Below, one piece after another: positions 1 through 7,404 of a stretch of DNA of 64,000 nucleotides; positions within the stretch are counted from its first letter, which is position 1, and every line of letters begins with the position of its first letter. The stretch lies in NCBI GenBank assembly GCA_023458095.1, contig JAEXAS010000014.1:1-64000 (forward strand). Reading direction: 5' to 3'. The stretch is from Actinomycetes bacterium. GTDB taxonomy: Bacteria; Actinomycetota; Actinomycetes; Propionibacteriales; Propionibacteriaceae. Below the pieces are notes generated by a model. It made no database searches. It was not told the origin of the DNA and worked only from the letters and a program-made list of their open reading frames with translations. A program made the translations under genes and the position numbers.

Positions 1-2
1 AC

Positions 3-476
3 CGCTACTACAACCCCGACACCGGCCGATACATCACCACCGACCCCCTCGGACTCGCCCCCTCACCCAACCCCCACACCTACGTCACCAACCCCACCAC
101 CACAATCGACCCACTCGGACTCTCCGAGACACAACACGGGTTACATGGGATCGACGCTGTTGATGACCCGTCGCCGGTGACGAAGCCCTCGGGTGCGCCG
201 GACCGAACTAGTGCGGTCTATGTCGCAGTAAGAAGGGCAGATGGGAGCATTGAGGTGGTTGGGTCACGTCCGGGCGGGTTCCATGCTGAGGATGTCGCAC
301 AGGAGCTTGAACCGGGCGGGCAGATGAGTCGGCCGTTTGGTTGGCGTCGAGATCCGTTAACTCAGGAGGTGACATGGCAGCCGATCAACGTGTGCACAGC
401 ATGCCAGGCGAAGTATTCTCCGTCGTTGTTCCCGGGCGGCACAGTCCCAGACGCTGGAGGAGCGTGGGGAAGGTGA
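3..476 (+). CDS. RHS repeat-associated core protein, C-terminal end, with predicted deaminase toxin tip (partial)
   Basis: The open frame enters from the left edge. Its first residues, RYYNPDTGRYITTDPLGL and then YVTNPTTTIDPLGL, are the classic end of an RHS core, where the DPLGL motif marks the junction with a variable toxin tip. The tip, roughly 115 residues ending at 476, carries FHAED and about 40 residues later VCTACQ. A HAE plus CxxC pair is the zinc-binding and catalytic signature of the deaminase superfamily, as in the DddA/SCP1.201 and BURPS668_1122 toxin families. I infer a secreted toxin that deaminates nucleic acid or a nucleotide. The exact family and substrate cannot be told from sequence. 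The next gene starts 7 bases after the stop and is the likely immunity gene. Confidence 0.8.
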   Translation, partial: RYYNPDTGRYITTDPLGLAPSPNPHTYVTNPTTTIDPLGLSETQHGLHGIDAVDDPSPVTKPSGAPDRTSAVYVAVRRADGSIEVVGSRPGGFHAEDVAQELEPGGQMSRPFGWRRDPLTQEVTWQPINVCTACQAKYSPSLFPGGTVPDAGGAWGR

Positions 477-483
477 AGGCGCA

Positions 484-948
484 ATGGTGACAATCGCTGA
501 CCGAGTTATCGGTTCGATGGAGTGGGCCTCTTATGAGGTGTTCAACGGTTCGGCTGAATCGTTGGGCCTCCACCTCACGGAGTTTCTTGCAGACACCGGC
601 GCGGGCGATCGGGCGCAGTTGTGGGAGTTGGTCGAGAACCGGGTGTTTGCTCAGGATGACATCGCCAGTGCTGCGGAGCCGGTGATCACAGTTCTGCTGG
701 CCTCGTTGGTGGACGACCGGCCAACGTATGTGCGGATCGCTGTTTTGGATCTACTTTTCCATCTAGTCCATGCTGCGAGCTACCGGGACGACAGTTTGGG
801 TCAGCGGTGTGTACGTGAGGCAGCTTGCGGCGCTTGGCTCTTGGTGCGGTTAGCTGAGTCGGAGCCGGGCGGGGTACGCGAGGCATGCTTGGAGGTTTTG
901 GACGTTGTTTCTCCGCGCTGTGCTGACTTCGCAAGAATTGGGCGATAA
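484..948 (+). CDS. Putative immunity protein to the deaminase-tipped RHS toxin
   Basis: This 154-residue protein has no signal peptide or membrane segment and looks almost wholly alpha-helical, with HEAT-like leucine- and alanine-rich stretches (for example around AVLDLLFHLVHAA and EAACGAWLLVRLAE). It begins 7 bases after the toxin stop codon, which is where the cognate immunity gene of a polymorphic toxin normally lies. The immunity role is inferred from position, small size and cytosolic character. I do not recognise a named family. Confidence 0.65.
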   Translation: MVTIADRVIGSMEWASYEVFNGSAESLGLHLTEFLADTGAGDRAQLWELVENRVFAQDDIASAAEPVITVLLASLVDDRPTYVRIAVLDLLFHLVHAASYRDDSLGQRCVREAACGAWLLVRLAESEPGGVREACLEVLDVVSPRCADFARIGR

Positions 949-968
949 GTGGTGGCATCTGTGACGGC

Positions 969-1265
969 GTGGCCGGAGACGGGAGCCGTCGCCTGTTCAT
1001 CTTCGCCCTTATCGTGGCCCACATGGGTTTCCTTTGGGACGAAGCACGGTTCCGGATTACTGGATCGGACGTGATGACGGTCAACGGGGGCAACGCGCTG
1101 CTCGTCGTCGAGCCTGATGGCGTTGATGTTTGGCGCGGAGTCACCCGGGCTGCCAGTGGTCGTGGCGGAGCGACGGACTGGGAGCTGTTGCAGGTTCGGT
1201 CGAACTCCTATCCGAACCTTGAGTTCTGGCTGGGCGGCGTGCGTGGTGGGAGCCCATTCGAATGA
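969..1265 (+). CDS. Hypothetical protein in toxin-immunity array
   Basis: A 98-residue protein starting at GTG; the frame is open a little upstream, so the true start is uncertain. It has a short hydrophobic N-terminal stretch (residues about 9-20) and a beta-rich body with WELLQVRSNSYPNLEFWLGG near the C-terminus. No family is recognised. It overlaps the next gene by four bases (ATGA), so the two are likely translated together. Lying between an RHS toxin and further immunity-type genes, it may itself be an immunity protein or a decayed one. Confidence 0.45.
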   Translation: MAGDGSRRLFIFALIVAHMGFLWDEARFRITGSDVMTVNGGNALLVVEPDGVDVWRGVTRAASGRGGATDWELLQVRSNSYPNLEFWLGGVRGGSPFE

Positions 1266-1600
1266 GGCTGGAGTCAAGTCGGCGCTTCCAACTTTGGGAG
1301 TATCGCGTGAACCATGGTGCCCTACTGATCCGGAGCCCCAAGGGTCCTCAGGAGAGCAACAACATAGACGTCGTTTTCGACGGCGTTGAGTACATCGACT
1401 GCCCCCGAATGCTACGTGGTCTCCTTCTGACTGAGGGGAGCGCCGAAGACCTACATGTGCTCGCGAGGGCCTTCGGCGAGGTGCACCCCCCTAACCGGGT
1501 TTTCGTACTCACAACGGGTGGTATCGCCTACCATGTTGTGGCTTCGTCGTGTCGAATCGGGGAAAACCAGGCAGACATCTTCGATAGTCCCTTCACCTGA
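1262..1600 (+). CDS. Hypothetical protein, possible immunity protein
   Basis: A 112-residue soluble protein whose ATG overlaps the stop of the preceding gene (ATGA). It has an N-terminal beta-rich part (LWEYRVNHGALLIRSP, then NIDVVFDGVEYIDCPRMLRG) and a helical middle. The pattern resembles small actinobacterial proteins found beside polymorphic toxins, but I cannot name the family. Its place in the array and the coupled start support a real gene. Confidence 0.55.
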   Translation: MRLESSRRFQLWEYRVNHGALLIRSPKGPQESNNIDVVFDGVEYIDCPRMLRGLLLTEGSAEDLHVLARAFGEVHPPNRVFVLTTGGIAYHVVASSCRIGENQADIFDSPFT

Positions 1601-1606
1601 TCCGAT

Positions 1607-1622
1607 GAGCCATTGATGGCTC
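1607..1622 (+). terminator. Short hairpin after the 1262-1600 gene
   Basis: GAGCCAT, a two-base loop and ATGGCTC form a perfect 7-bp stem just after the stop codon. There is no clear T tract, so a terminator role is tentative. Confidence 0.3.
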
Positions 1623-1665
1623 CAGGACCAATACTGGTCGAGTCTAAAACGCGGAGGGATCAAGC

Positions 1666-2433
1666 ATGTCTGATGAATACAGATCGCCGAGTGATCTATC
1701 GCTCAGCGCTGACGAGACTCGCCTGCTGTTGGCGGCGCTTCTGCAGTGGTGCGGCCCCGCCCACTGCTCAGAAGAGTTCGCTGTAGCTATGGGGTTTCGG
1801 AATGCCACCCTCCTTTCAACAACATGCTGGAAGATCCGCTACGCAATCCAGAGGGATGAACCGCTGCAACCAATGGACTGGGCCAGAGCCATCCTCGCCA
1901 CCGAAGTAGGGTTCGCCAGTGATTTGATGGGCTGCGGCGTCGATTGGGGAACCCTCACCGGGCTGCGGGACGAGGCGGCTGTCGAAACGCTGCGATCCGT
2001 CCAAAGAAAACTGGCGAGCATCACAATGCCGTTGCGCGGAAAGGGCCTAGGCACATACCCGGAGAGGTCCTACGAGGTTCGTACGACACCAATGAGCGCC
2101 GCCTCCGTCGCGCTCATTAACGACCTGGTGCGCCAATATCCTGAACTGGCACCCGTCCTGGACGAGCACTTTACTGCCACCGGTAGCGAGATCCGCCCAT
2201 ATAAAGCAATGCAGGAGATAGTGCGATCGCTCGCCCACAGGCAAGACGGCCTCCAACTGGCCCAGTCAGTCTTCAACTGGCTCGAATCCGCCTATGCCGG
2301 CAGTGATGATCCCGACGTTCGAAGCGTAATCACGGTTGGCGCGGAGTGGATTCCCGACCCTGGACAACGAGGCGATGAGCTACGTGCGTTCCTCGGCCCA
2401 CTCTTATCGGAGGTAGATCCATGGAGTTCTTGA
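1666..2433 (+). CDS. Hypothetical 255-residue protein, possibly two-domain immunity protein
   Basis: An AAGCATG start follows a purine-rich GGAGGG box about 11 bases upstream. The protein is soluble and seems to have two halves. Residues 1-115 are helical and Trp/Cys-containing (LLAALLQWCGPAHCSEEFAVAMGF). The C-terminal half, with LINDLVRQYPELAPVLDEHF and a long acidic helical tail, resembles the DUF7674-like proteins found as small stand-alone genes; that likeness is by eye only. Its location between toxin tips suggests an immunity function, which is inference. Confidence 0.55.
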   Translation: MSDEYRSPSDLSLSADETRLLLAALLQWCGPAHCSEEFAVAMGFRNATLLSTTCWKIRYAIQRDEPLQPMDWARAILATEVGFASDLMGCGVDWGTLTGLRDEAAVETLRSVQRKLASITMPLRGKGLGTYPERSYEVRTTPMSAASVALINDLVRQYPELAPVLDEHFTATGSEIRPYKAMQEIVRSLAHRQDGLQLAQSVFNWLESAYAGSDDPDVRSVITVGAEWIPDPGQRGDELRAFLGPLLSEVDPWSS

Positions 2434-2434
2434 G

Positions 2435-2602
2435 CTTGCCTTCAGGCGCGGTCCGGGAGTGGACCCAGGGACCGGCGGGACTCGAACATGGCATGAGACA
2501 ATCGGCCAGTCCGGGAATGTCCGGATCGTTCGACCCGGGACCGGGGGAACCAAGGTCCACTACTACTTCGATGCGGTTGGCGGATATGGAGGGTCGTGGT
2601 GA
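2435..2602 (+). pseudogene. Orphan C-terminal tip of a polymorphic toxin (displaced cassette)
   Basis: In this frame the sequence reads TWHETIGQSGNVRIVRPG and then TKVHYYFDAVGGYGGSW before the TGA at 2600-2602. An ending of the form HYYFD..G.Y.G.W is typical of the extreme C-termini of RHS/CdiA/WapA toxins. There is no RHS core, no ribosome site and no credible start in front, so this is a detached tip left by cassette displacement. The following gene starts at the GTG that overlaps this stop (GTGA), the arrangement expected of a toxin-immunity pair. The toxin activity is not recognised. Confidence 0.6.
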
Positions 2603-2865
2603 CTGCGCTTTCAGGCCCCGACCGTGCGCAAGTTCAGCAGCATTTGCGTGACCTTCTCGCGGGCAGATCCTCCAGGGAAGCAACTGCCGACTGGGCGAGC
2701 ACGTGGGTGACCCAGGACGACCCCGCCGTTGAAGACCCGATCGTGTGGGACGCGCTCCGTGACCTCGCGGGTGCAGACCTTAGGGTCAACCCCACCGACT
2801 ACCTGCATGACGAGGATGACTTCCGGGAGTGGCTTCGACGGGTCGAGTTGAGCGATCCGCTGTGA
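2599..2865 (+). CDS. Putative immunity protein paired with orphan toxin tip
   Basis: I chose the GTG at 2599 because it overlaps the stop of the toxin-tip fragment (GTGA); an alternative GTG lies one codon upstream. The 88-residue product is acidic, soluble and helical (AQVQQHLRDLLAGR, PIVWDALRDLAGADL, DDFREWLRRVEL). Small, acidic, single-domain proteins directly behind a toxin tip are usual immunity proteins. No family is recognised by name. The next small frame begins in its stop codon. Confidence 0.6.
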   Translation: MTALSGPDRAQVQQHLRDLLAGRSSREATADWASTWVTQDDPAVEDPIVWDALRDLAGADLRVNPTDYLHDEDDFREWLRRVELSDPL

Positions 2866-3017
2866 CCCAAAGGGTGAGCTCTCCAGTTGGCGACACGTCC
2901 GTGGATCAAGAATCACTTCGGCAAGCCGCTTCCCAGTTGCCCATGCTCACTCAGATTGGCCCTGACACCTTCACTTGGGCTGATCGGCGGTATGACCTCA
3001 CCCGAGATGAAGATTGA
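2862..3017 (+). CDS. Small hypothetical protein with coupled start
   Basis: A 51-residue frame opening at a GTG that overlaps the previous stop (GTGA). It ends in QIGPDTFTWADRRYDLTRDED, which has the look of a folded beta-strand segment rather than random sequence. It may be the truncated remnant of a second immunity gene. Its short length keeps confidence low. Confidence 0.35.
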   Translation: MTQRVSSPVGDTSVDQESLRQAASQLPMLTQIGPDTFTWADRRYDLTRDED

Positions 3018-3092
3018 AGCGCCGCAGATGCGGCGCGGCCACGTCGAGCCCAGTTGGACTAACTGCCGGGTGGTGACCGACTGGCTCGCAGG

Positions 3093-3338
3093 ATGGTCCG
3101 CTACCGGGCGGAGGCCTACAGAGATCACTTTCCGGCATCGGCGCGTGAGGCCAGTGGAGTCCAGGCCTGTCAGGCTTGGACCCATGGAGTTCCTGAACCG
3201 CCAACACCTGCGACAGCAACGGCAGCCACGAAAGCGCCGCTTCAGCTTCAGCGTCACGGGAAGTGTCCTGATGGCCGCGTTCACTTCACCACGCCGTCCC
3301 CCCGAAATCGGGTCCCCAGCCGACGGGCCGTCCCTTGA
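3093..3338 (+). pseudogene. Possible further orphan toxin C-terminal fragment
   Basis: The frame closes with CPDGRVHFTTPSPRNRVPS and a short tail, resembling the ends of some polymorphic toxins (a HxH/VHF strand followed by a basic tail). Its stop lies inside the start of the next gene (TTGA), repeating the tip-then-immunity pattern seen at 2600. There is no RHS core and no clear start, and the upstream half looks non-coding. Treated as a possible decayed cassette only. Confidence 0.3.
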
Positions 3339-3577
3339 CCGATAACGTGCGAATCGGGCTCTGCGGACGCATCACTGCCGGCGACAGCACCGGATGGTTC
3401 GTGGAAGTTGTTGACGACACAGACGCCACTGGGGGCTACCTGATCCTCGTGCACGAAGACCGTGACCGTTCAGGAAAGGGCTATGACTCCTGGGTTGACT
3501 CACTCGCCGCCGTTGCCGGCTACTTCACCGAAAGCGGCTGGCAGGTTGATTGGACCCAAAACCCCGCCGATCGGTAG
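3335..3577 (+). CDS. Small hypothetical protein, possible immunity protein
   Basis: An 80-residue acidic protein beginning at TTG, overlapping the stop of the preceding fragment. Its body (GRITAGDSTGWFVEVVDD, GGYLILVHEDRD, YDSWVDSLAAVAGYFTESGW) shows alternating strands and an amphipathic helix and looks like a genuine fold. No named family is recognised. Size, acidity and position fit immunity. It converges with the SMI1-type gene, meeting it with no gap. Confidence 0.5.
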   Translation: MTDNVRIGLCGRITAGDSTGWFVEVVDDTDATGGYLILVHEDRDRSGKGYDSWVDSLAAVAGYFTESGWQVDWTQNPADR

Positions 3578-4129
3578 TCATTCCTCTTCGAACTCGCTTT
3601 CGTCGACCAGCCCACGAATGAACTGCTCGAAGGTGGGCGCCATCACCCCGATGCGGTAGTCACCTTCCTGATCGACCAAGATCACCTGGGGCTCGCCCTG
3701 CGGGCCGCACTCGCGGTAGTCGAACATGAACATCGTGTGGCCGCCGGTGGGAGTGTCGGCGAAACAAATCCCGAAGGACGGGTAGCCCCACTCCTCCTGC
3801 CAGAACTTCGACCCGAAATCGCCACCGAGGGAGTGCTGGCCACGTCCGATCGCCAGGATTCCGTTGATCGCGGAATGGTCTTCGGCCCAACCTGAGGGCT
3901 GATCGGTAGGCAAGCAGTTCAGCTTGGGGATGCCGCCGTTGTGGCGCCGGCAGAACTCCACATAGGAATCCGGCAGGCGGAAACCGAGCTCCGACTCCAA
4001 CTCAACGATGAGTTCGTCGCTGGGGGATGCTTCGACATAGGTCAGCCCATACTCGGAATCGTCGAAGAACCCCTCCACGTCGAAGTCGTGCCAAACCGCT
4101 GTCTGTTGCCGGGGCCCAGGTTCGTCCAT
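3578..4129 (-). CDS. SMI1/KNR4 family immunity-type protein
   Basis: This 183-residue protein has the hallmark SMI1/KNR4 (SUKH) opening, IVELESELGFRLPDSYVEFCRRHNGG, in which a helix and RLPxSYxxF precede a glycine-rich turn. A second conserved part follows (GWAEDHSAINGILAIG, FGICFADTPTGGH, MFMFDYRECGPQGEPQVILVDQE). SUKH proteins are among the commonest immunity proteins for contact-dependent and RHS toxins. It is the only minus-strand gene in the array, so it has its own promoter in the 71-base gap before 4201. A cognate toxin is not evident next to it. Confidence 0.85.
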   Translation of the reverse strand: MDEPGPRQQTAVWHDFDVEGFFDDSEYGLTYVEASPSDELIVELESELGFRLPDSYVEFCRRHNGGIPKLNCLPTDQPSGWAEDHSAINGILAIGRGQHSLGGDFGSKFWQEEWGYPSFGICFADTPTGGHTMFMFDYRECGPQGEPQVILVDQEGDYRIGVMAPTFEQFIRGLVDESEFEEE

Positions 4130-4200
4130 GCGCCGAGGATAGCCAAAGGCTGCCTGGCGGCAGCATTGTCTGGTTTCGCCCCGGCTAAGCTCAGGCCACC

Positions 4201-4479
4201 ATGACTGAACGCAGCAATGAGATCTGGATCTTTCAAGGATCCGGCGCCCAGTTCCCTAGTGGCGTGTTCGCCGACGAGGACCAGGCTCGGGCATGGATCC
4301 GCGCCGAAAAGCTATCCGGGCTACTGACGAAGTACCCCGTCGGGCAGGGCGTGTTCGACTGGGCAGTCCAGCAGGGCTTCTTCACTCCCCGAAAGCCCGA
4401 GCATCACTCCGCGAAGTTCATCGGACGGTTCACCTCAGCCTCGATGGAGCACTATCACTTCGAGGACGGCCAGGAGTAA
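4201..4479 (+). CDS. DUF7710-like small protein
   Basis: A 92-residue soluble protein beginning EIWIFQGSGAQFPSGVFADEDQARAWI and continuing LSGLLTKYPVGQGVFDWAVQQGFF. This layout, W-x-F-x-G-x-G-x-x-FPSGVF followed by AxxWI and LSGxLTxYP, matches the DUF7710 domain proteins that are frequent among orphan immunity genes. It is divergent from the SMI1-type gene and 13 bases before an orphan toxin tip. Function unknown. Confidence 0.65.
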   Translation: MTERSNEIWIFQGSGAQFPSGVFADEDQARAWIRAEKLSGLLTKYPVGQGVFDWAVQQGFFTPRKPEHHSAKFIGRFTSASMEHYHFEDGQE

Positions 4480-4492
4480 TCCGCCCCGGTGC

Positions 4493-4642
4493 ATGAGCGG
4501 TGAGCTGCGCACTCTCGGTGGCGGTCGAACTGCCTTCTGGCGCGACGGTACCGTTGTCGTTCGCAACCCGCGGGCACCTGACGGCGGGACGGCCTTCCAG
4601 CCAACTGACGGTTACGACTGCTTCATCAACCAACTCCACTAG
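4493..4642 (+). pseudogene. Orphan C-terminal tip of a second polymorphic toxin
   Basis: The frame reads GGGRTAFWRDGTVVVRNPRA, then PDGGTAFQPTDGYDCFINQLH before TAG at 4640-4642. The pattern A(F/Y)W..GTVVxxxPxxPDGGTxFxPxxGxxYF is the conserved end of a widespread toxin C-terminus in RHS, CdiA and LXG proteins. Only about 49 residues remain, with no delivery core and no ribosome-binding site. The ATG at 4493 may allow translation, but the piece is most simply a displaced toxin tip. Its immunity gene follows after 8 bases. Confidence 0.65.
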
Positions 4643-4650
4643 GCGGACAT

Positions 4651-4887
4651 ATGAGACTTGTCGACGCTTCCGAGCCTTGGAATGCACTGCCCAACGTCGA
4701 TCCGACCGAAGTCGTGATCGCCACGAACCGAAACGAGCTGGCAGGTCTGGCCAACTGCATCGGTGAGGCGCTCAACGCAATCGATGACTGGGAGTTCGAC
4801 ACTCGTGTCGGGCTTCTACCCGAGGAGGCGCGCCGTCTGCGTGACGCCATCAGTCAGACCCTCCGAACGGTATCGGGACCGCAGTGA
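4651..4887 (+). CDS. Putative immunity protein of the second orphan tip
   Basis: A 78-residue acidic, soluble protein (VVIATNRNELAGLANCIGEA, IDDWEFDTRVGLLPEEARRL) made of one strand and two or three helices. It starts at the ATG 8 bases behind the toxin-tip stop. The ATNRxELxxLxNxxxEALxxI(D/E)DWEFxTRxG pattern recurs in small proteins sitting behind this kind of toxin end. The immunity role rests on neighbourhood and that pattern. Confidence 0.65.
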   Translation: MRLVDASEPWNALPNVDPTEVVIATNRNELAGLANCIGEALNAIDDWEFDTRVGLLPEEARRLRDAISQTLRTVSGPQ

Positions 4888-4960
4888 AGCAATGACGATC
4901 CCGAGGCGATCCAGGATCGTGGCGCCAACGGTTTACTGAGTATTGGTCGCAGGGGCCTTC

Positions 4961-5752
4961 ATGGCGTCATCGGGATCGATGAAGCTCTGCAAGGTTGTAG
5001 AGATCGCCGCAGCAGTTGATCCCCGCTCAGATTTCCCTTTCGGCGCGATCGGACGCACAGTTGATGCAACGGCGAGGGGAGTCGAAGCGATGCGAGTCTG
5101 GCCCAGCGGCCCACACCTATCGGTGTTCGTGTTCACCCGTCAGCATGCGCTGACCTCGCTGGCAAAGCTTGCCGATTTCCTCGAAGACGAGGGCTGCCCA
5201 TTCACCGGCCGCGGCGTGTTGACCGCACCGGGAGCCGGCGACCACGCCTCCGGCGACGAAGTGGCCGTCGAGGGCTCGGCGAGTGCCTGGCTATCGAGCC
5301 TTGAGGGCTCCGGGCGGACGGCGACCAGCCTGGCTTTCCGGTGTCCGAAGGTGGGACCGGTAGCCCTGCGCGTCGCCTCCTCCACCACAGCCCAGGACCC
5401 GAACCCCCTCGAGATCTGCTGTCAGGCCAGCGGGTTGAGCATTCCGGCACAGTTCCGCACCGCCGGCGAGCATCATCGGGGCAAGTCCCTGGTTTCCTGG
5501 TCAGAACACCTGGTGCGCCAGATGCTCACCACGGTCGAGGGTGAGTACGCCGCCATCGGAATAAAGGCCGAGTTGCCCACCCCGTCGCAGTTGGATTCGC
5601 TGGAGCCTGACGACCCGCTGCTTCCGCACACCTGGCTGGTGCCTTCGGAGATCTCCGACGAGCTGATCTCGACGCTGGACCCGCTGACTGGTGCGTCCGA
5701 CCCGACCAAGATGGCGCACGCGTTGCGCAGGGTGCGCGCCAGCGCCGCCTAG
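4961..5752 (+). CDS. Hypothetical protein, 263 residues
   Basis: The ATG at 4961 is preceded by AGGGG at a suitable distance; an in-frame ATG at 4979 is an alternative. The protein is soluble, with no signal or membrane segment, and mixed alpha/beta. Recognisable stretches include GPHLSVFVFTRQHALTSLAKLADFL, suggesting an alpha/beta sandwich, and a long helical C-terminus. I recognise no family. It closes the toxin-associated block and converges with the flavin oxidoreductase after 21 bases, so it may be the last accessory gene before chromosomal backbone. Confidence 0.6.
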   Translation: MASSGSMKLCKVVEIAAAVDPRSDFPFGAIGRTVDATARGVEAMRVWPSGPHLSVFVFTRQHALTSLAKLADFLEDEGCPFTGRGVLTAPGAGDHASGDEVAVEGSASAWLSSLEGSGRTATSLAFRCPKVGPVALRVASSTTAQDPNPLEICCQASGLSIPAQFRTAGEHHRGKSLVSWSEHLVRQMLTTVEGEYAAIGIKAELPTPSQLDSLEPDDPLLPHTWLVPSEISDELISTLDPLTGASDPTKMAHALRRVRASAA

Positions 5753-5773
5753 TGCAGTTTCAACCCCACTGCT

Positions 5774-6781
5774 TCAACCCAACTGCGGACGCACCTTCTC
5801 GGCGAAGAGGGTCAAGGACCGTCGATTGACCTCGGGGTCGTAGGAGGCGGGCTTCAGCAGCAGCGTGAACTCGTGCGGGCCAAGTTCCTCCTGCAACGCC
5901 TGGCATTGATCGATGCAGGCAGCCGGGTCGCCGACGATCGTCTTGGCCAACAGGGCGTCCTCGTCGAAGGCCGGCTCAGCTTCACCGAAGGGACGCAGGC
6001 CCTCACGCGCCGGAATCTGTCGGATCGCGGTGCGCATGTTCTTTCCAAAGTCCCGAATGAAGGGCAGCGCCTCGGCCCGCGCCTGGTCGTTGTCCTCAGC
6101 ACACAACAAGTACCGGGCAGCAACGAACGGCGGCGCAGCAACCGGATTCAAGGCATCGAAATCGTCCAGCACCTGCCGGAACTTCGCGCTCGGCGCCGCC
6201 GAGGCACCCATCAAGCCATAGCCACGCTCTGCGGCCAGAGCCAGGCTTTCCGGAGCGCTGCTGGCCAACCAGATCGGCAGCCGATCCCGGGTTAGTCGCG
6301 GATACACCGACAGGTCTTCATAGTGATAATGCTCGCCGTCGAAAGACACCTCGGTGCCGGCAAAGACCTGCTCCAGCAGGTCGAGTGCCTCGAACATCTG
6401 TGCGCGGCTCTCGTCGTTGCTGACCCCGAAATTGCGGAACTGGTCGGGGAACGGCCCGCCGCGTCCCACCCCCAACAGCAGCCGTCCACCCGAGAGCGCA
6501 TCCACGGTGGCGGCATCCTCCGCAACCCGCACCGGATCATGGAAGGGCAGCAAGACCGCTCCGGCACCCAGCTCGATGCGACTGGTGCGGGCGGCCAAAT
6601 GCGCCAACAGCGGGAAGATCGAGGAACTCACGCTGAACTTGTTGAAGTGATGCTCAGTGATCCACACCTGCTCGTAGCCCAAAGCCTCGGCGTGCATCAC
6701 CGAGGCCACCGACTCGGTGAATGCTCGCTGGGTATCGGCGAAGGGATTCTCGAAGTTCGCGAACAGCGCGTAGCTGTGCAC
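5774..6781 (-). CDS. LLM-class (bacterial luciferase-like) flavin-dependent oxidoreductase
   Basis: Although the frame stays open further upstream, the GTG at 6779-6781 is the likely start: it sits 2 bases after the methyltransferase stop and gives VHSYALFANFENPF, a usual N-terminus for this family. The 335-residue TIM barrel shows family segments YEQVWITEHHF, LELGAGAVLLPFHDPVRVAED, LSGGRLLLGVGRGG and LPIWLASSAPES. These enzymes use FMN or F420 with a small oxidisable substrate. Expression with the upstream methyltransferase, divergently from a metal-type importer and an unusual radical SAM protein, suggests a role in making or breaking down a cofactor or metallophore. The substrate is unknown. 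Confidence 0.85.
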   Translation of the reverse strand: MHSYALFANFENPFADTQRAFTESVASVMHAEALGYEQVWITEHHFNKFSVSSSIFPLLAHLAARTSRIELGAGAVLLPFHDPVRVAEDAATVDALSGGRLLLGVGRGGPFPDQFRNFGVSNDESRAQMFEALDLLEQVFAGTEVSFDGEHYHYEDLSVYPRLTRDRLPIWLASSAPESLALAAERGYGLMGASAAPSAKFRQVLDDFDALNPVAAPPFVAARYLLCAEDNDQARAEALPFIRDFGKNMRTAIRQIPAREGLRPFGEAEPAFDEDALLAKTIVGDPAACIDQCQALQEELGPHEFTLLLKPASYDPEVNRRSLTLFAEKVRPQLG

Positions 6782-6783
6782 GC

Positions 6784-7404
6784 TCAGGCCGCCTTGGTGA
6801 AGGTGGTCCAACTTCCCTTGTCACTGATGTCGACCTGGCCGTCGATCCCCACCTGGGCCAGCAGATTCTCGAAATAGGACGGTGGGAACTTCTCGGCGCG
6901 TTCCTTGCGTCCGGATTGCCACTGCGGGTCGTCGGCCATAGTGGCCAAAATCTCATCGCGCAGTTCGGCGTTACCGAAGCCACCGCCAATGAACGCCCAT
7001 CCCCCCGGACGCAGCACCCGGTAGATCTCGCGCAGTCCCGCTGCCTGGTCGTCCCAGAAGTACACCGACCCCCGGCTGACCACCAGGTCCACGGAGTTGT
7101 CGGCGAAGTCCAGCTTCTCCGCGTGCCCCAACTGAGCGGTTACCTGTCCGCACTGACCGTGCTCGGCGGCGTTCTCCTCAGCCAGCTCAATGCACTCGGC
7201 CACCGGGTCGACCACGATCACCTGCAAGTCGCTGATCTCGGCCAGCCGCACCGCCAGCATGCCCGGCCCGCCGCCCAGATCCAGGCACAGCCCGCTGCGA
7301 ATCCCGCAGCGATCAAGCAGATCCTCAGCGATCACCGGATAGATCTTGGCGAACACGCCCTTCATCATCTTTTCGTTGAAATGGGCCGCATCGAACGGGC
7401 TCAT
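6784..7404 (-). CDS. Class I SAM-dependent methyltransferase
   Basis: A 206-residue protein with the Rossmann SAM-binding motif I LDLGGGPGMLAVRLAE, an acidic motif II around VIVVDPVAE, and the post-motif region DNSVDLVVSRGSVYFWDD followed by LREIYRVLRPGGWAFIGGG. This is a methyltransferase 11/25-like enzyme. It is first in a two-gene minus-strand operon with the flavin oxidoreductase, 2 bases apart. It is divergent from the ABC importer and radical SAM operon, with a 213-base shared regulatory gap. The acceptor substrate is unknown; the context suggests a small molecule bound for, or arriving with, the imported metal compound. Confidence 0.9.
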   Translation of the reverse strand: MSPFDAAHFNEKMMKGVFAKIYPVIAEDLLDRCGIRSGLCLDLGGGPGMLAVRLAEISDLQVIVVDPVAECIELAEENAAEHGQCGQVTAQLGHAEKLDFADNSVDLVVSRGSVYFWDDQAAGLREIYRVLRPGGWAFIGGGFGNAELRDEILATMADDPQWQSGRKERAEKFPPSYFENLLAQVGIDGQVDISDKGSWTTFTKAA

